A DNA stretch of 64,000 nucleotides from Pyrrhosoma nymphula (lineage: Eukaryota; Arthropoda; Insecta; Odonata; Coenagrionidae). The translations under genes and the position numbers were made by a program. Position 1 is the first letter of the stretch. Each line of letters starts with the position of its first letter. The stretch covers positions 72,401,376 to 72,465,375 of the forward strand of contig OY754339.1 of the NCBI GenBank assembly GCA_963573305.1, read 5' to 3'. Positions 1 to 12,668 of the stretch are shown here, one piece after another. The notes below the pieces were generated by a model. It searched no databases. It was not told the origin of the DNA and worked only from the letters and a program-made list of their open reading frames with translations.

Positions 1-800
1 TTATTATTTTCTGTCTTTCATTAACGCCAGGTACGAGTTTTACTTTCATAATTCGCGGTCTTGCCTTCGACCAGAGAGATCGATACGATCGATATTTCCT
101 GCAAGCGATCAATCGGTTTTTAAAATGGCGTCTTAAGAGGTTCATGGAGTACAAGTGATCTTACGTGTTTTGATTAAGGTCAGGGAGTTTATAACACGTG
201 ATATTAGGAGGAAAGATTAGCTAATCGCTTCCGTTGTCATATTTCCGCACTATTCACCTTCTGCCATCGAAAGAAAAACGTAAGTATTCAACACACTCGT
301 TGGAACTTAAGAAACCAAGTTGTTTACTAACTTAAGATCTTTGTCAACATGTATTTTCAGGCACTCCGCAAGGAAATGGTAATCAGCATCCATTGTGATG
401 ATTTATAAAACCTGCATTTTCATTGCAACCACGCAACGATGGGTGATCTTTGGCCTTTGTTTCATCAGGGAGTACTGTATGCATCAGTGATTGTGCCTTG
501 GAAGCGTCAAGAAAAATTAGAACATAAATAGGAACATTATAAAATTGTGTATTTTCCAGGAGTTCGCTCGAAATTATTCACTAAAACGTTAAAAGCGAAG
601 TGTGGCTTGATTCAGTGATTCAGACAAGTGTGTGATTTTATGATATGTTATTTCTGTCGCCGCATATGGCATTCAGCGAATGTGTGATGGTGTTGTCGGG
701 AAGCTACGTTCTGAGTGTAATGGCTTAACTAGTCTTTTAATGCTAATAAATTCAATTCAGTTTCATTCATATTAGTTGTATGTTGTCAATTACCAGATGA
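1..800. other. non-genic AT-rich DNA with a possible splice donor
   Basis: I see no long ORF or RNA gene here. A good consensus donor (AAAAC followed by GTAAGT) lies at 280, so the first 279 bases could end a non-coding or 5' UTR exon. No matching acceptor or conserved reading frame supports this, so it is recorded only as a possibility. Confidence 0.3.
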
Positions 801-981
801 GTTTGTGTACAATTTATGCAATGTTACACAAGTGTACTTTGTATAAAATTGTGTACATTGTACACAAATTGTGTAGCACCAAATTTGTGTATAATGTACA
901 CATTTTTTATACAATTGGTACAAAATTGTACACAGGAAATCCTGTGTACATTGTGTACAAATTGTATACAAAATTTTCATT
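801..981. repeat. cluster of TGTACA-centred palindromes
   Basis: About 180 bases are filled with interleaved, alternately oriented copies of TTGTGTACA and TGTACACAA-like words. One segment (927-950) is a perfect palindrome with 11-bp arms (TGTACACAGGA and its complement) around AA. Another (about 851-865) is GTGTACATTGTACAC. Both strands stay open only because stop codons are rare in such words, so the short ORFs here are not genes. The pattern suggests decayed terminal inverted repeats or a palindromic satellite; I cannot name a family. Confidence 0.75.
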
Positions 982-1085
982 GGGGATGTTAGCTCATCCT
1001 CTTTTTAACTGTATAGCTCCTCTGTAAAAGTTACTTCCGCAGAGAACTTTTTTTTGCATGCATGATACTGTCAACCGTTTTGTGG

Positions 1086-1350
1086 ACGGCTCGTTAACGC
1101 TTTCGTCCGCTAGGTTTCCGGCTCGGGAACACTTCCATACGCTAGGATTCCGGCTCGTGAACGTTTTCGGCCGTTAGGATTCCGGCTCGGGACCGCTTCC
1201 ATACGCTAGGATTCCGGATCGTGAACGTTTTCGGCCGTTAGGATTCCGGCTCGGGACCGCTTCCATACGTTAGGACTCCGGCTCGTGATCGTTTTCGGCC
1301 GTTAAGATTCCGGCTCGGGACCGCTTAGATTCCGGCTCGTGAACGCTTCG
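1086..1350. repeat. GC-rich minisatellite, 32-bp subunit in a 64-bp higher-order unit
   Basis: About eight consecutive subunits of roughly 32 bp each contain ATTCCGGCTCG. Two subunit types alternate. One continues GGGACCGCTTCCATACG, the other GTGAACGTTTTCGGCCG. The real repeat is therefore a 64-bp dimer, a miniature higher-order array. The last unit is shortened (about 1321-1350). The array is far more GC- and CpG-rich than its surroundings. No coding frame is maintained. Confidence 0.9.
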
Positions 1351-1649
1351 TTGTCTCATTTTACGTTTCATTTCACTTCGGAGACGGTTAAGTTACGGTT
1401 CGTTCACATTCCAATTCGCTTCGCGTACGCTTAAATCTCCGCTTCGTCGACGGTTCGTATACGCTTCCCTGGACAATATTTTTGCCAGGGAAGTGCTTCA
1501 CGAGAAGAAAACAACATCACGACAGAAGCAACTTCACAAAAAAGTATTCATCGTAGGACTGATTGTTATTATTAGAATCACAGATATATTTGTATACACA
1601 GCGAATGTCTTGGACTCCTGTATTTGCACTAATACTCTGAATTTATGAT

Positions 1650-2110
1650 TTATATTTACGATGTAAACAATAAACGACGAATATTACGTTAACCTATGAA
1701 CAAATCTTCGATTTTGGCATTTATTAATATTGTAAGCACTCGACGATCACGAGACAGTATTTCAGAAGCACAGTAACTAAATTATAGATATATAGTACTA
1801 TGTAAACAAACCTTTACCAAAGTTGAACGTCCGCTTTTTGACATGCAATTCACTCTTAGACAAACACAGCAGCAAACTATGAGATTATTTCAGGGGGTAC
1901 TGTAACTTAAAAATCTACGACGTAAACAAACAAAAACCCACCATTAACTTCACTATATAGGCTATTTTTGAAGCACTAACTCTTGGTAAATTTACGACAT
2001 AAACAATAACTTTAGCATAAGTTGAACATACACTTTCTTCGTGTAACTCACGTCCAGAAACACAACGCAATGTTATGCCATTTCAGAAGCACAGAAACTT
2101 TTATAACCTC
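1650..2110. repeat. degenerate tandem repeat of about 120 bp
   Basis: Two words recur in the same order. A GTAAACAA-containing word appears near 1660, 1800, 1920 and 1996. A word like ATTTCAGAAGCACAGTAACT appears near 1760, 1887, 1967 (shortened) and 2080. The spacing is about 110-140 bp with one compressed unit. This is an old, diverged tandem array next to the younger minisatellite. Unit boundaries are approximate. Confidence 0.6.
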
Positions 2111-2160
2111 CATGGCGTATTTCCTGTCATAACACATCCATTAGGAGCGTAAGTCTACCT

Positions 2161-3535
2161 AACACAAATAACCTTTAAATATAAAAATATCACCACAAGA
2201 ACACACGCAATACATCACAGCACATATAACATTTGTAATCACTGAATTTCCATAATTGCATTGTCACTTAAATACACGATAAACCATCGTTTCAATATTC
2301 TCGACAAATATTACGTCTCGTGAACAAGTGAAACAGACTGTAATTGAAAATTGAATTTTAGTGCTACAGTCGGATAATTTGCTTTAAATTCTTACAGCCA
2401 AAAGAAAACGTTGATCGTTTCGAACTACATACCAAAATAAAATTTCGCTACTAAATAAGTATTAATCATTGGTTTCTATAATGAGTTGTTAATAATTTGT
2501 GGTCGATAAAATGTCACTCTTCAATAGTTTTGTAATCAAGTGGGATATTCCTAATATTCTTCGTAAAACTATACTTAAAATCACAAACCAAGAGCATTGT
2601 GTAAAAACAAAACAAACCTTCGCACGATTGCACAATTGTGCCTTCAATTGTTTTCAAAGAATTACCCACAACTCCACGGAAACCGGCACTGAACGAGGTA
2701 GCTGCACTGAAACTCTGTGCCTGCTCTGTGCTATCAAGAGCAAAGCTGTACACCTCGGTCATGCTTACAGTATGAAACTCACGAACGACCAGATTTTTTA
2801 TCTATCACGATTTTCCTGAGAGATCATTGATCGTAGGCAACTTGGGCTGCTCACTAGCTGGAAAATCGGTCTCTCTGATCGACGATCGAAGATCGAATCA
2901 CAAGCGGGAGTGACCGACGCGACCGAAATCTCTCAAAAGACCGACTTTGCCCATCAGTAAGTAGCATCTGTTTTCGCAATGCGACAATGCAGGCTCGGAT
3001 TTGAAGCAGGGGGTATTTTCCCATTTCTCGTTTATGCAATTGCGAATGCATCGTAGCAATTCACCGCTTTACACGACGCAGTTTTCAACGCGCATCCATA
3101 CATGCATAAGATTCTGCAATAAAATGCATCAGCTTTTGTTACATAATGCCTCATGTGAAACAGCCTTAAAACACTCCGTTAACATACATTTCACTTTTCT
3201 TCCATCCTTATTCCAACTCCTTTTCTCGATTCCTTTCTTTTTTCATGGTTGATTTCATAAAGCTCCCTGCCACACTCCCCTAAATTGGCTTTCTGAGTTG
3301 CATGTAGGCGTAGAACATAACATGCATGTGCTGTACTCATATATTCCTCACAAATTCGTCATGACTTATGTTCTGCGTGGCAACGTTACATGCATACGTG
3401 CTCGGCAGCAATATTCTATAGTTCCGCTTTCAGCAGTAACAGTAATTTGGTGAAATAAGGAAACAACTATGCTCATTATGCAGTTCATCGTCAAAAAGAA
3501 CCATTTTCAAGATCTCTACAACCATGTCCAGGATT
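2161..3535. other. anonymous intergenic or intronic DNA
   Basis: No recognisable gene. The short ORFs here have no motif I know. Around 2820-2910 there is a cluster of GATC and CGATCG words. It may be the edge of a decayed element, but I could not find its partner. Confidence 0.4.
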
Positions 3536-3815
3536 CCTCGTACCAGTGGCGGATACATATGGGGGGCGCGGGGGGCGCGCGTTGCCGCCCGCGCCGCCCC
3601 CGAGAAAAGTCGCGAATATTGTGCTGTTTGTATTTGTTCACACTCCTTAAAAGTCTGGAAGCGAACATTCTGGCACCGAATGTTCTCGAAACGACCGAGC
3701 TACATATATAAGGGAAGCAGAGTCGCTGCCAGGCAGTAAGTTTGAAAGCTACAATCGTCGCGATAACTTTGCGCCCCCCCCTTGAGTTTTTTCTGCATCC
3801 GCCACTGCCTCGTAC
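3536..3815. mobile_element. hAT-type MITE, 264 bp, with 8-bp target duplication
   Basis: The element runs from 3544 to 3807. It is flanked by a perfect 8-bp direct repeat, CCTCGTAC, at 3536-3543 and 3808-3815. Its ends are inverted repeats: CAGTGGCGGATACA on the left and, on the opposite strand at the right, CAGTGGCGGATGCA (one mismatch in 14). Both inner ends carry a G-run next to GCGC. An 8-bp duplication with CAG-type termini is typical of the hAT superfamily. At 264 bp it has no transposase and must have been mobilised in trans. The overlapping short ORFs are artefacts of its G/C-rich ends. The intact duplication suggests a fairly recent insertion. Confidence 0.9.
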
Positions 3816-6800
3816 CATAGGGAAAATGTGAAGGTAGGACTTGAGCGATAAATTGTTTCTGTGGGGAAAATCTCACAAATCTTTACGCCATGGGCCTTAT
3901 TCAATGTTATGAGGCATAACATTGAATCAGCCACTTAAATGGAGCTTTAATTGACCCCGCCAATTAAAGTTTCGATGCATAAGATGTTGAGACAGTATAT
4001 GTGAGGGTATATTTAAATTCAGGGTGCACCCAGATTTAAAGTGAGCGCAAGCAGGTTTTCCATAAACAAGACCTTCGAGCGTTTTTTCTGTTGTTACCGC
4101 GTAAACGTTAAGTCACGAATGCATCTGAGCTCATTTACTGTCTTCTGACAACTTATTTTTCGTCGTAAGATTAATAATAACGCAGGTCCATTGGTAGTTG
4201 TATTTAACTTATTAGATGCATTCAACTAATTAGTTTGTGAAGAAATATTTCGAGTTAGTACAAGAAAGAATAGGTTCCTATTGAATGTAAATATGAGTTT
4301 ATGAGATTGCAATAAGAAATTGAAGACAGTAAATCACCATTTGCGCGTAAGATGATATTAATACATACGTGTCAGAGATATGTTTCTTTCACTCCAAAGT
4401 TTTTTTATTACTTCCCTTTCAAATTCAGCTGGTAAAGCGCTTGGCGCTCATAATTTGTTTTGAAATTTTTATTCCGAGGTGCTATCTTCAGTTTAAATTA
4501 CAAATATAGGCCCCATAATTAATTAAATGTATATTTAACCAAGCGGTACATTTTAATAAAGGTATAATGTAGATAAGGTGTTGGTGTTCACTTGCTTGTG
4601 AGGGGACCGGCTCGCCAGCCAAAGAGACCACTATTTAGCTTTGGAACGTGGGACGCGAGTCTCAGTGGCTGACAGTCGACCAAGTCGACGGTAAACGTTT
4701 TCGATCAGCTGGATGGCGTGAAGTTAGCCCTGGAATTTGTGGAGTTGTGTTGCGAGCCGTTCTGAGCTCGGGTGTCGTTTTCTTAAGCTGATTTTTCATC
4801 AGTATTGGAAGTCTTTGCTTGTGAATTCCGGCAAATCATATCACTCGCCAACATAATTTTGTTCTTCGAATCAGATGCTTGATTACATTCAGTTTGCATA
4901 TGTTCACATGCGTCCCAATTTCGTGTGTTAGTGAAGCAAATAAGGAGCCTAAAGTCCAACATTTTCTCAACTTCCACGATAAATACCATTCGGAGGATAA
5001 ACTACCCACTCATCAAATTGATGTACGGCAGTACCCCAGCAGTTGGATTCATCGAGTCAACGTTTGTCGCTATACATCACCAACCTCCAGCGTCACGTTG
5101 GAGAGATGTAAGATCTGAAGTTAAACCTGCGGAGAAGTTATGTCCCCATTCGGTAAGTCTTAAGCGCTATTCTTTTTATAATCATAACAATATCGCAATT
5201 TCATTCAACACTATAGTTGTTTTCGTAATAGAACATTTACGCATACATCATGCATATTGCCCATAGGTTCACTTTATGAATACCTTTCCACAAAATTGCT
5301 GGATTTGTTTGTTTTTTGGATTCTCATGATGACCTCTCAGACTTAGTGCCCTTGCCCGTAAGTGTTAAGTGCCCGTTAGTTATGTTTGAGGTGTTATTAT
5401 TGTTATTTATGCCAAATTTTCTCAACTTCCACGATAATACCAAAGAATTCGTTAATAGTATATGGAAGAATAGGCTTCCTAGACTGGGAATCAAACCAAC
5501 CACATTCAGTTTTCTGAGAGAATAGGGAATCCTGCGTAGCATTATATGTATGTCTGCACGTTTTCCCAGAAAACATAGATGGTTTGATTCCATGCCCAGG
5601 AAACTCCACCATGTGATCACTGAAAAGCCGGCTATACAAAATCGGTGTAAATGCCGGGCATAACACGTAATTTATCTTGTCGAAAAACTGATCATACTCG
5701 TGTCGAACCGGTAGTGGTGTATTTTGTTCTGTTGGCCTATATTTTTAAGCGTCGAACATCTGATGGTGAGCTACCAAGGAAGGGGACCATGTAGTTGAGA
5801 AATTTTTCACAAATACGAATGTCTAGCTCGTGCTCCGGTGACATGGTGAAAATATTTAGAACTCTGAGGTTAAAAAAAAAATGTTTCAACCAAATATAAT
5901 TGTTCGCCTCGAACCGGCAAACCTGCTACCGAAGACCGTGTACTGTAGCCACTCGCAAACTCGCACAACCGATTCTTCTGTATTACAGGCGCAAAATGGC
6001 GAGTCAACTCTAAATGCAAATATTTATTACCAACCTATTAGTTAAGAGTACTGAATCTGATTTCAGGTATAAATGGCCGCCATTATTCTTAATATTATTT
6101 CTGAGGGTCTTAATTACTCGCGAAAATTATTGCTATTTACACATTTACTTTTATATTCAGGCTTCATATTTCGGGAAGAAGCTAGTACAGAAAGACGGTG
6201 GTACGAATACATAGTAGTACGGGGTTCTCCTCGCTTGGAAAGTTGAGGTAAATGTGTCTTTATTAGTTCTTATCGTTCTTATTAAGAAAACAATTGACGC
6301 TTGATAAATTTCGAACTCGGTATCAATGAATAAATAAATCATCAATGCACGCCACGCCAAAATACCCTATTGATAGTTATTTAGTAAATAAGAGGTGAGG
6401 GATTTCCCTTTCGGTAATAAAAATACAAAATCGTTGATTTCTACCGCAATATGCCTCAACATACAAACACCTTTCTCAATTTAAAGCACATTGGCTGTCT
6501 ATTACCAACGTCTTTAAAATGTTAGCCTTTATTTAATTAGATATGGCTTCGCAGAGAAAACATGTCAAGAAGTATATTTCTAGCACCAAAAAATTAATTG
6601 CATAACAGCGTAATTACAAGAGGTGGAAGAATAGTTGAATCATAACCTTTTACATTATCCGTTTTTGAAAAATTTTAACCTTTTTTATTTTTTTCTTTAG
6701 GAGTGGATTTTATTACAAATAATTTTATATTTTTATTATCAAGAAATACAATGTTCATCCACGACTGTGAGTCAACAATTATGTTGGAAATATACCAGTT

Positions 6801-7409
6801 TTAGCCTAACACACCAAATAAACACCAGTGTATCTCATCCTTGTGCTGCATGGGTATGTTTATAGGGTTCCACAACTTTTCTGGCATGAATATGGCTTAA
6901 AAGCATAACTCTTTCCATCCCGTAAAATGTTATAAAAATTTATTTTCTTCTGGGCAATTTATAGAAATGCTTTTACCTTTGTAACCTGAAATGAACTTTC
7001 TTATTCCGCCAAAAGCCAAGGAAGATCTGAAATGAGAGCATTGTTTACTTCAGCTTATACAGTAGCATAAGTAAGTTACAAACTTTGAAATGGGTTTTTC
7101 AAATTTATCCAAAAGTTAATTCTCTTTTACGAATATTATTCAATAAATTAGTTAAAGAGATTGAAAAGATCTCAATATTATTGAACCATACAATATAATA
7201 GCTTGAAGGCAATCAATAAATATAGTTTCCTGAAATATTTATTCCCCAATTTGAAAATCTCGAAACACTCAAATAGCCATAAGATACATCAAATTTTATT
7301 TGAATTATTGTGACTTGTTGCGTTTCCATTTCTTAGTTTTTTATTGTTCAGCCTTGAGTATTACGAGAGTAGCATGAGTTTTTTCACACTATTGACTGTG
7401 TAAGTAGGT
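3816..7409. other. anonymous DNA; no gene recognised
   Basis: No ORF here shows a known domain. The word TTCTCAACTTCCACGATAA occurs twice in direct orientation (about 4964-4981 and 5419-5437), so 4.9-5.7 kb probably holds decayed dispersed repeat copies. A donor-like GGTAAGT at 5155 follows a short open frame, but I found no supporting acceptor. The rest is AT-rich sequence in which I see nothing. Confidence 0.35.
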
Positions 7410-7600
7410 TGGTGAGGTGGCTAGAGCACTTGCGTAACATCCCGGTGGTCTTGAGTTCAAATGCTCAAATCCTGACAGCAGCACCTAATACTTGATAGCA
7501 CTTCAAATACTACACCCCGCCTGTCAGATGGGATATAAAACTTTGGACTCCATGAATTCCACACCCCCTGAGTGCACCCAACTATTCGCAACTCAAGGGT
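7410..7600 (+). repeat. tRNA-derived SINE-like sequence
   Basis: The segment beginning GGTTGGTGAGGTGGCTAGAG has a box-A-like word. About 35 bases downstream is a box-B-like word, GAGTTCAAATGCTC. This is the spacing and order of an internal RNA polymerase III promoter. The head resembles the heads of the two SINEs near 26.4 and 34.1 kb. The downstream body (CCCGCCTGTCAGATGGGATA and following) looks like a SINE body. No target duplication was identified, so the ends are approximate. Confidence 0.5.
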
Positions 7601-10600
7601 TCCTCAAAATATTTGAATTTCAAATGTGATGAAAGGGAAATGAGAAACTCCCTGTACATCAGGATTGAACAATGAAATACATATTTTCTTTTGCCATAAA
7701 ATCCGTATCAGAAAGAGGATATAGGAAAGTGAGTTGGAAGCATTAACGTACGAGAAAAAACTTCTTGGTTGAATATTATAAGTATTTTTGACAACCTAAT
7801 AATGAGTTAAAGGTGCAGCTTTGACGTGTGTATTGTAAATAATTCTATAAGAGGTTACTGGATAAAATTGTTCTCACTTTCTGTAGGTGATCCGATTGAT
7901 GCACCTTAATAATGTCACAGTTTACGACTATTCATAACGTTAACATATGGTTAGGAGTTCGTTCCTTATACAACAAATAAGATAGTATCAAAATGTAAAG
8001 GTACTCATTATAATAATAGTAAGCACAGTTGGTCAGTGGGATGATCTCCTCATGATGATAAAAGTTCATGTCATGGCTACGGGGAAAACGAAATACGAAT
8101 TCATATATTTTTTGATCGCATAAGCTCACGAAAGAGCTGCTATCGGATAACATACTCCATAATATGTATCTACAGTTACAATATATTAGCTCCAGGAAAG
8201 CAAATACACTGGAAATAACATCGCCTATCGGTAGTGTCCCTCTAATGAAGCTTTCTTGTGGAAGACTTGCACAAGCGTGTACGTCGTGTCTTAGAGCTTC
8301 CTCTATTACGACTAACACCAAAACTAATAGTAAAAATAAACTTTGAAACACTATCAGCGAAATAAGATAATGAACGAGGTACCTACTTCACACCACGTAA
8401 CAATACACTTTTTGAAACATTTTGATTTTGTTTATTTCGATTATTTGAACAGATGATATATTTTTGAAATAGCGTTGAACGCGTTTAACTCAACGTAAAA
8501 TATCGTCACCAAATAACCCCCCAAAAGCGTTAATAGTTATTGCTAGCATAGAGAGGGAACCGTTATACGTTCACCGATAAAAAAGATAAATCCTCATCCA
8601 CTTTTATTTGCAATTAAACACGAAAAATCAACACTCGGCCATGCCTGGAAAAGTGAAATTGTACCCATAACACGTGAACAACAAAATAGGTATTAGCACC
8701 GCTTTTGGTGGCGTCATAAGCATTCTAGTTTAATAGCTTTATGTTTACAAATTAATGGAAGCTACGCAGTGGCACGAAAACCGTGAAACCATTTGGTTGA
8801 AAGGGCTTGTAGGAAAGGAATTGTAGAGTTAACACAGTATTTCCTTGTTGCATTGTTCATCAATAAAACCGAGAATACTTAGCCGTGTGACATTCTTTAC
8901 AAGGTAAAGTTATTTTCTTTGAAGATACCGTATGAAATGAACGATGAACTACTTGCTACAGCATGAAAAAGCAAAATTATTACTGTATTTTCCAAATGGA
9001 TAAGGCATATATTATCTAATACCGTGAGAATGTTTACTATAATTTCGTATAGCCAGACTTGTTTTTTCTCACGCATAAAGAGAAAGATTTTTGCATTTTG
9101 GATAGTAGTTTACATTGGGAATGTTTTTCAAAAAGATAATGGAAAGCAAATAAATCATTGGACTTACTTAAATATTTGAAAAATAAGGGGAAGGAAGAGT
9201 GTATAGTGATATTTTTACCAATACTCAAATGTTTCCCGTCTAGTTATCTTGAGCAAAACTTTTTTCTGAAAGCAAGAAAAAAATGTTAAAACAAAAACCA
9301 CCACCTCATCATAGTATTAATAGTAGGGAGCCGCATTCAAGAGAACAAAGAGCAGCGGGCCATGATTTGGTCACCTTTGTTAGAGAGTCTGAGTATAACA
9401 ACAATTCGCGTAGGTTAGAGCAAGCTGTAAGCCAAAATAAGGAAATAAGTACCTCAAGTAATTGCTTTTCACCAATTATCTTCAATGTTTGCATCTAATT
9501 GAGGAAAGGAGTTATCCATTGATTCTAAAGGTCTTGAGTCTCCGCAAATATGTATGCTCCTTGTTAAAGCAGAGAGTTCTCATCGTGTTTGCTTGATTTT
9601 TATATTCCTACGTTGATTTTTTTCTTTCCTTGACTTCTGAACGGGGAAGAAAAAAGGGAAAAAAAAGAAAGACTAGAAGCAAGATAGCTGCAGCCTCTTC
9701 AAGCCCACCATCCCGCTAACCACAGCCAACGTGGAAATCCAAAAATAGACCGACCCGAGTTTTAAATATGCATCCCTCTGTTGAGACCCTGGGCAGGTTC
9801 AAAAGGAGGGAAAGGAAGGGAAGGGAAGAAATAGGAATAAAAGGGAAGTGGGATGGAGAAAGATTGAATGCGGTGGCGGATGAGGGGAAGAAAGCCAAGG
9901 AAATGGGAAACGAGTAGGTATCGCCAATCCTCGGAGAGATTTCGAATGATAAAACAGGCGGAAAATGCGAAAAAAAGAATTTGGGGAGCGGGAAATGAAA
10001 AAATGCGAAAGCCTGAATTTCTTTTGTAAAATGATCGGTTTTCAGAAGGGAAAGCCAATACGGATGACTTGTCTTGAAAAGTCTTCCCCCAAAGAAGAAT
10101 GTCCCAAGAAGAATAAAAGAATGATTTCTTTTAATTTTTCAAGAATTGGAAATTTGTGAAAAGAAATGAGAAAATTATTTGCTTGGATCATGCCTTGGAC
10201 ATACTATGCTCACATGCTGTACGAATTCCCTCTTTAATGCTTTGCTTACTAATTTTTTCCTAATAGTTTTTAAAAACTCTGCAATTTGCTACGCTAAATA
10301 GACATTTTGACGTCGAGTACTTTAATAATGACAGTGATTAGGGCCAAATAGAAGGAATTTCTCGTGTCGAATTTCCATACATTGATGCTTCCTTTTGCGT
10401 CCGTGCGCTTGAATTCATGAAATTTGCGTAATTCTCTACATACGCAATCAGTTCTTACGGAATAATTATTCTGTCACCAAGTGTACCAAACTATCTTAGG
10501 CCTTAATGAGAGGTTGTCTTCGAAATATTTCTTCAACGCCAACTTTTTACATTTCACTAGTAAATTTTCATTCATTAGAAAAGCATACTAATACAGAGAA

Positions 10601-12668
10601 ATTCAGTTTGAGCTCGCCTCAGTTTATAGCGGAAGCTGGTTCGCAAACAACATGAAATATAACAATCATGAAACGGATCACTTAATCAGAAATATCAGAT
10701 ATGAGCTTGAAGAATAGCATGTCTAGCTAATCTTTCTAATTTTCCTTATGAGATGGAACACTACTGAGATAAATTTCACCAGGAAAATGATAATCTGATT
10801 CAACGATTACACGAACAAGGAAATCTCAATTACCATTAGCACCATGAATTCATCTTAGAGCAGGGCTATTTCTTAGGGAGGTCCCTTGAACTTCACAACA
10901 AATTAATACGTATCAAAAATGGTGTAATATCAATTGAAAATATCGAGATTACATGATTTCGATTCTAATGGAACCAGAATTCGAATGAATTGAATTTTCT
11001 TTGAAATTCGGTCTCTTTAAAATCCAAAAAATAACGAAAAATACATTGATTTCGCTTGTCATTTTTGAGCTCCAGTCGTGTATCGCTCATTATATAAACT
11101 AAATCGTAAATGCTTTAATAATAATAGTATGCTTATATGTTATTAATTACCCTTTGCGTATCTTATCGATGGAGCTAACTTGTCAAGTTTTTAATTATTC
11201 AACTCATTGGTGACATTACCATAATAATTCACAGACTTACGATTTCATTGTACTGATTGTGAGCAGTTTTGGATTAATTTGTTGTGTATAAAAACGGCAC
11301 TTTAGTGATTGGGGGAGCCACCGGTAAACAATAGGTAGTTTCATAAGTAAAATAAAGAATTTAATCAAACACACAGAAAGATATCTACTTAGCAATAAGG
11401 CAACTTCAGTACAGAGGTCATATCGAGAAACCCACCAGTAATGTTACACTTCGAGATCTATTGTTCATATCCATAGCCGATACTATCTGCTGAGTTTTGA
11501 TATGAGTGAATATCATATTATCAGTATCGGATTCCCATAAGAAGTATCGACAAAGGTATTTTATCAGTAATATCAAGCATCCCTGGTCACGACTACGAGA
11601 GGATAAAGACAAACCGATTTCATCTCTTTTGAGTGACGAAGTACTCGAACAATAATATTGCAAAAGTGTGGTTTGTTAGTATTATTTGAGATATTAAGTA
11701 ATTTTTCCAATCAACACTATTAGTGGTTTTACCTGCAGTAGTATTTTGTTTTCTTACGAGTTAATGTTTGTTGGTGAGTGCCGTGATGCTTAAGTAGTAT
11801 CCTACAATAGCATACTAGAGAGACACCTGCCTCACACCCATCCAAGCTCGCAAGGTAGCTCTTATATTAGATTTGGAGAATGTTTTTTCCTTCCAGTTCA
11901 GTCTCCTTTTTTTAGTTCACCACCCCTCCATTATTATTCCCTTTATTTTCAGAGCCATTCCCTTTATTTTACTCGGTGCTTCGCTCCCAAGATTTATTAT
12001 TAGTTAGACCCCATCTCTCTTCTTATTCTTATTTTTCGCCTCTACTTTTCTAGTAGAACTGGTCCCGTCATCTTCTTGTTTTCCCGTGTCATTATTTTTT
12101 AATCACTAGGGTTTTCTTAGCTCAAGTTTCAACATGGATGATAGATCCTAAAGTATTACCAAGCCAATTATTCTTTCGTTAGATGATTACATGTCTATAC
12201 TCCTTATGGCCATAATTATAACTAATTTTAAAAAAGCAAGGATTTTTGCGTCTCATCATTTCATTCGTCTATATCTTGTAAGGCTTATTTATCAACAAGT
12301 TTTTGTTTTTACATTCCTAACTAAATTTATGAATAATTTGTCCAAATAATTCCATTGTTGGTCTATCTATAAAATTCAGTGTCTCAAAATGTTTCCAATT
12401 TGTCTTTTGTTCAATTTAGCACAGTGTACATTAATAATCTGTTCCTGACAGCGGTTTGTAGAACATCTACATGACAATATGTCATCATCATCATCACTTC
12501 ATGGATTAGGCAGCGTAGTCTGTTCCTGGAGTCATATTAGTCGGCCAGCATTACGATGACCACATGGTTTACATTTCAAGAAAGACCGTAGAAAGGGTAG
12601 TGCTGAATTTGTTGAACCATTTAGCTTTAAATTATGGTATTTTTTATTCTACTCAACGCTTCATTTAG
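7601..12668. other. anonymous DNA with a purine-rich tract; no gene recognised
   Basis: No known protein motif in any frame. About 9640-10060 is markedly G/A-rich on the plus strand and yields spurious serine/phenylalanine-rich minus-strand ORFs. A minus-strand open frame at 7932-8351 begins with a hydrophobic run, but no in-frame ATG follows the upstream stop, so I do not call it a gene. A short (ATC)n run lies at about 12482-12497. Confidence 0.35.

Noticed and set aside
776..1027. ORFs on both strands in the palindromic field
   Set aside because: Both strands are open because the TGTACA-type words lack stop codons; composition is Tyr/Thr/Cys/Leu-rich and unlike a protein.
3469..3818. Overlapping ORFs on both strands
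   Set aside because: They lie over the hAT MITE, and their Gly/Ala/Arg-rich parts come from its G/C-rich ends.
7932..8351. 139-codon minus-strand frame with a hydrophobic start resembling a signal peptide
   Set aside because: The first codon is GTG, and no ATG lies between it and the upstream in-frame stop; no domain or splice support.
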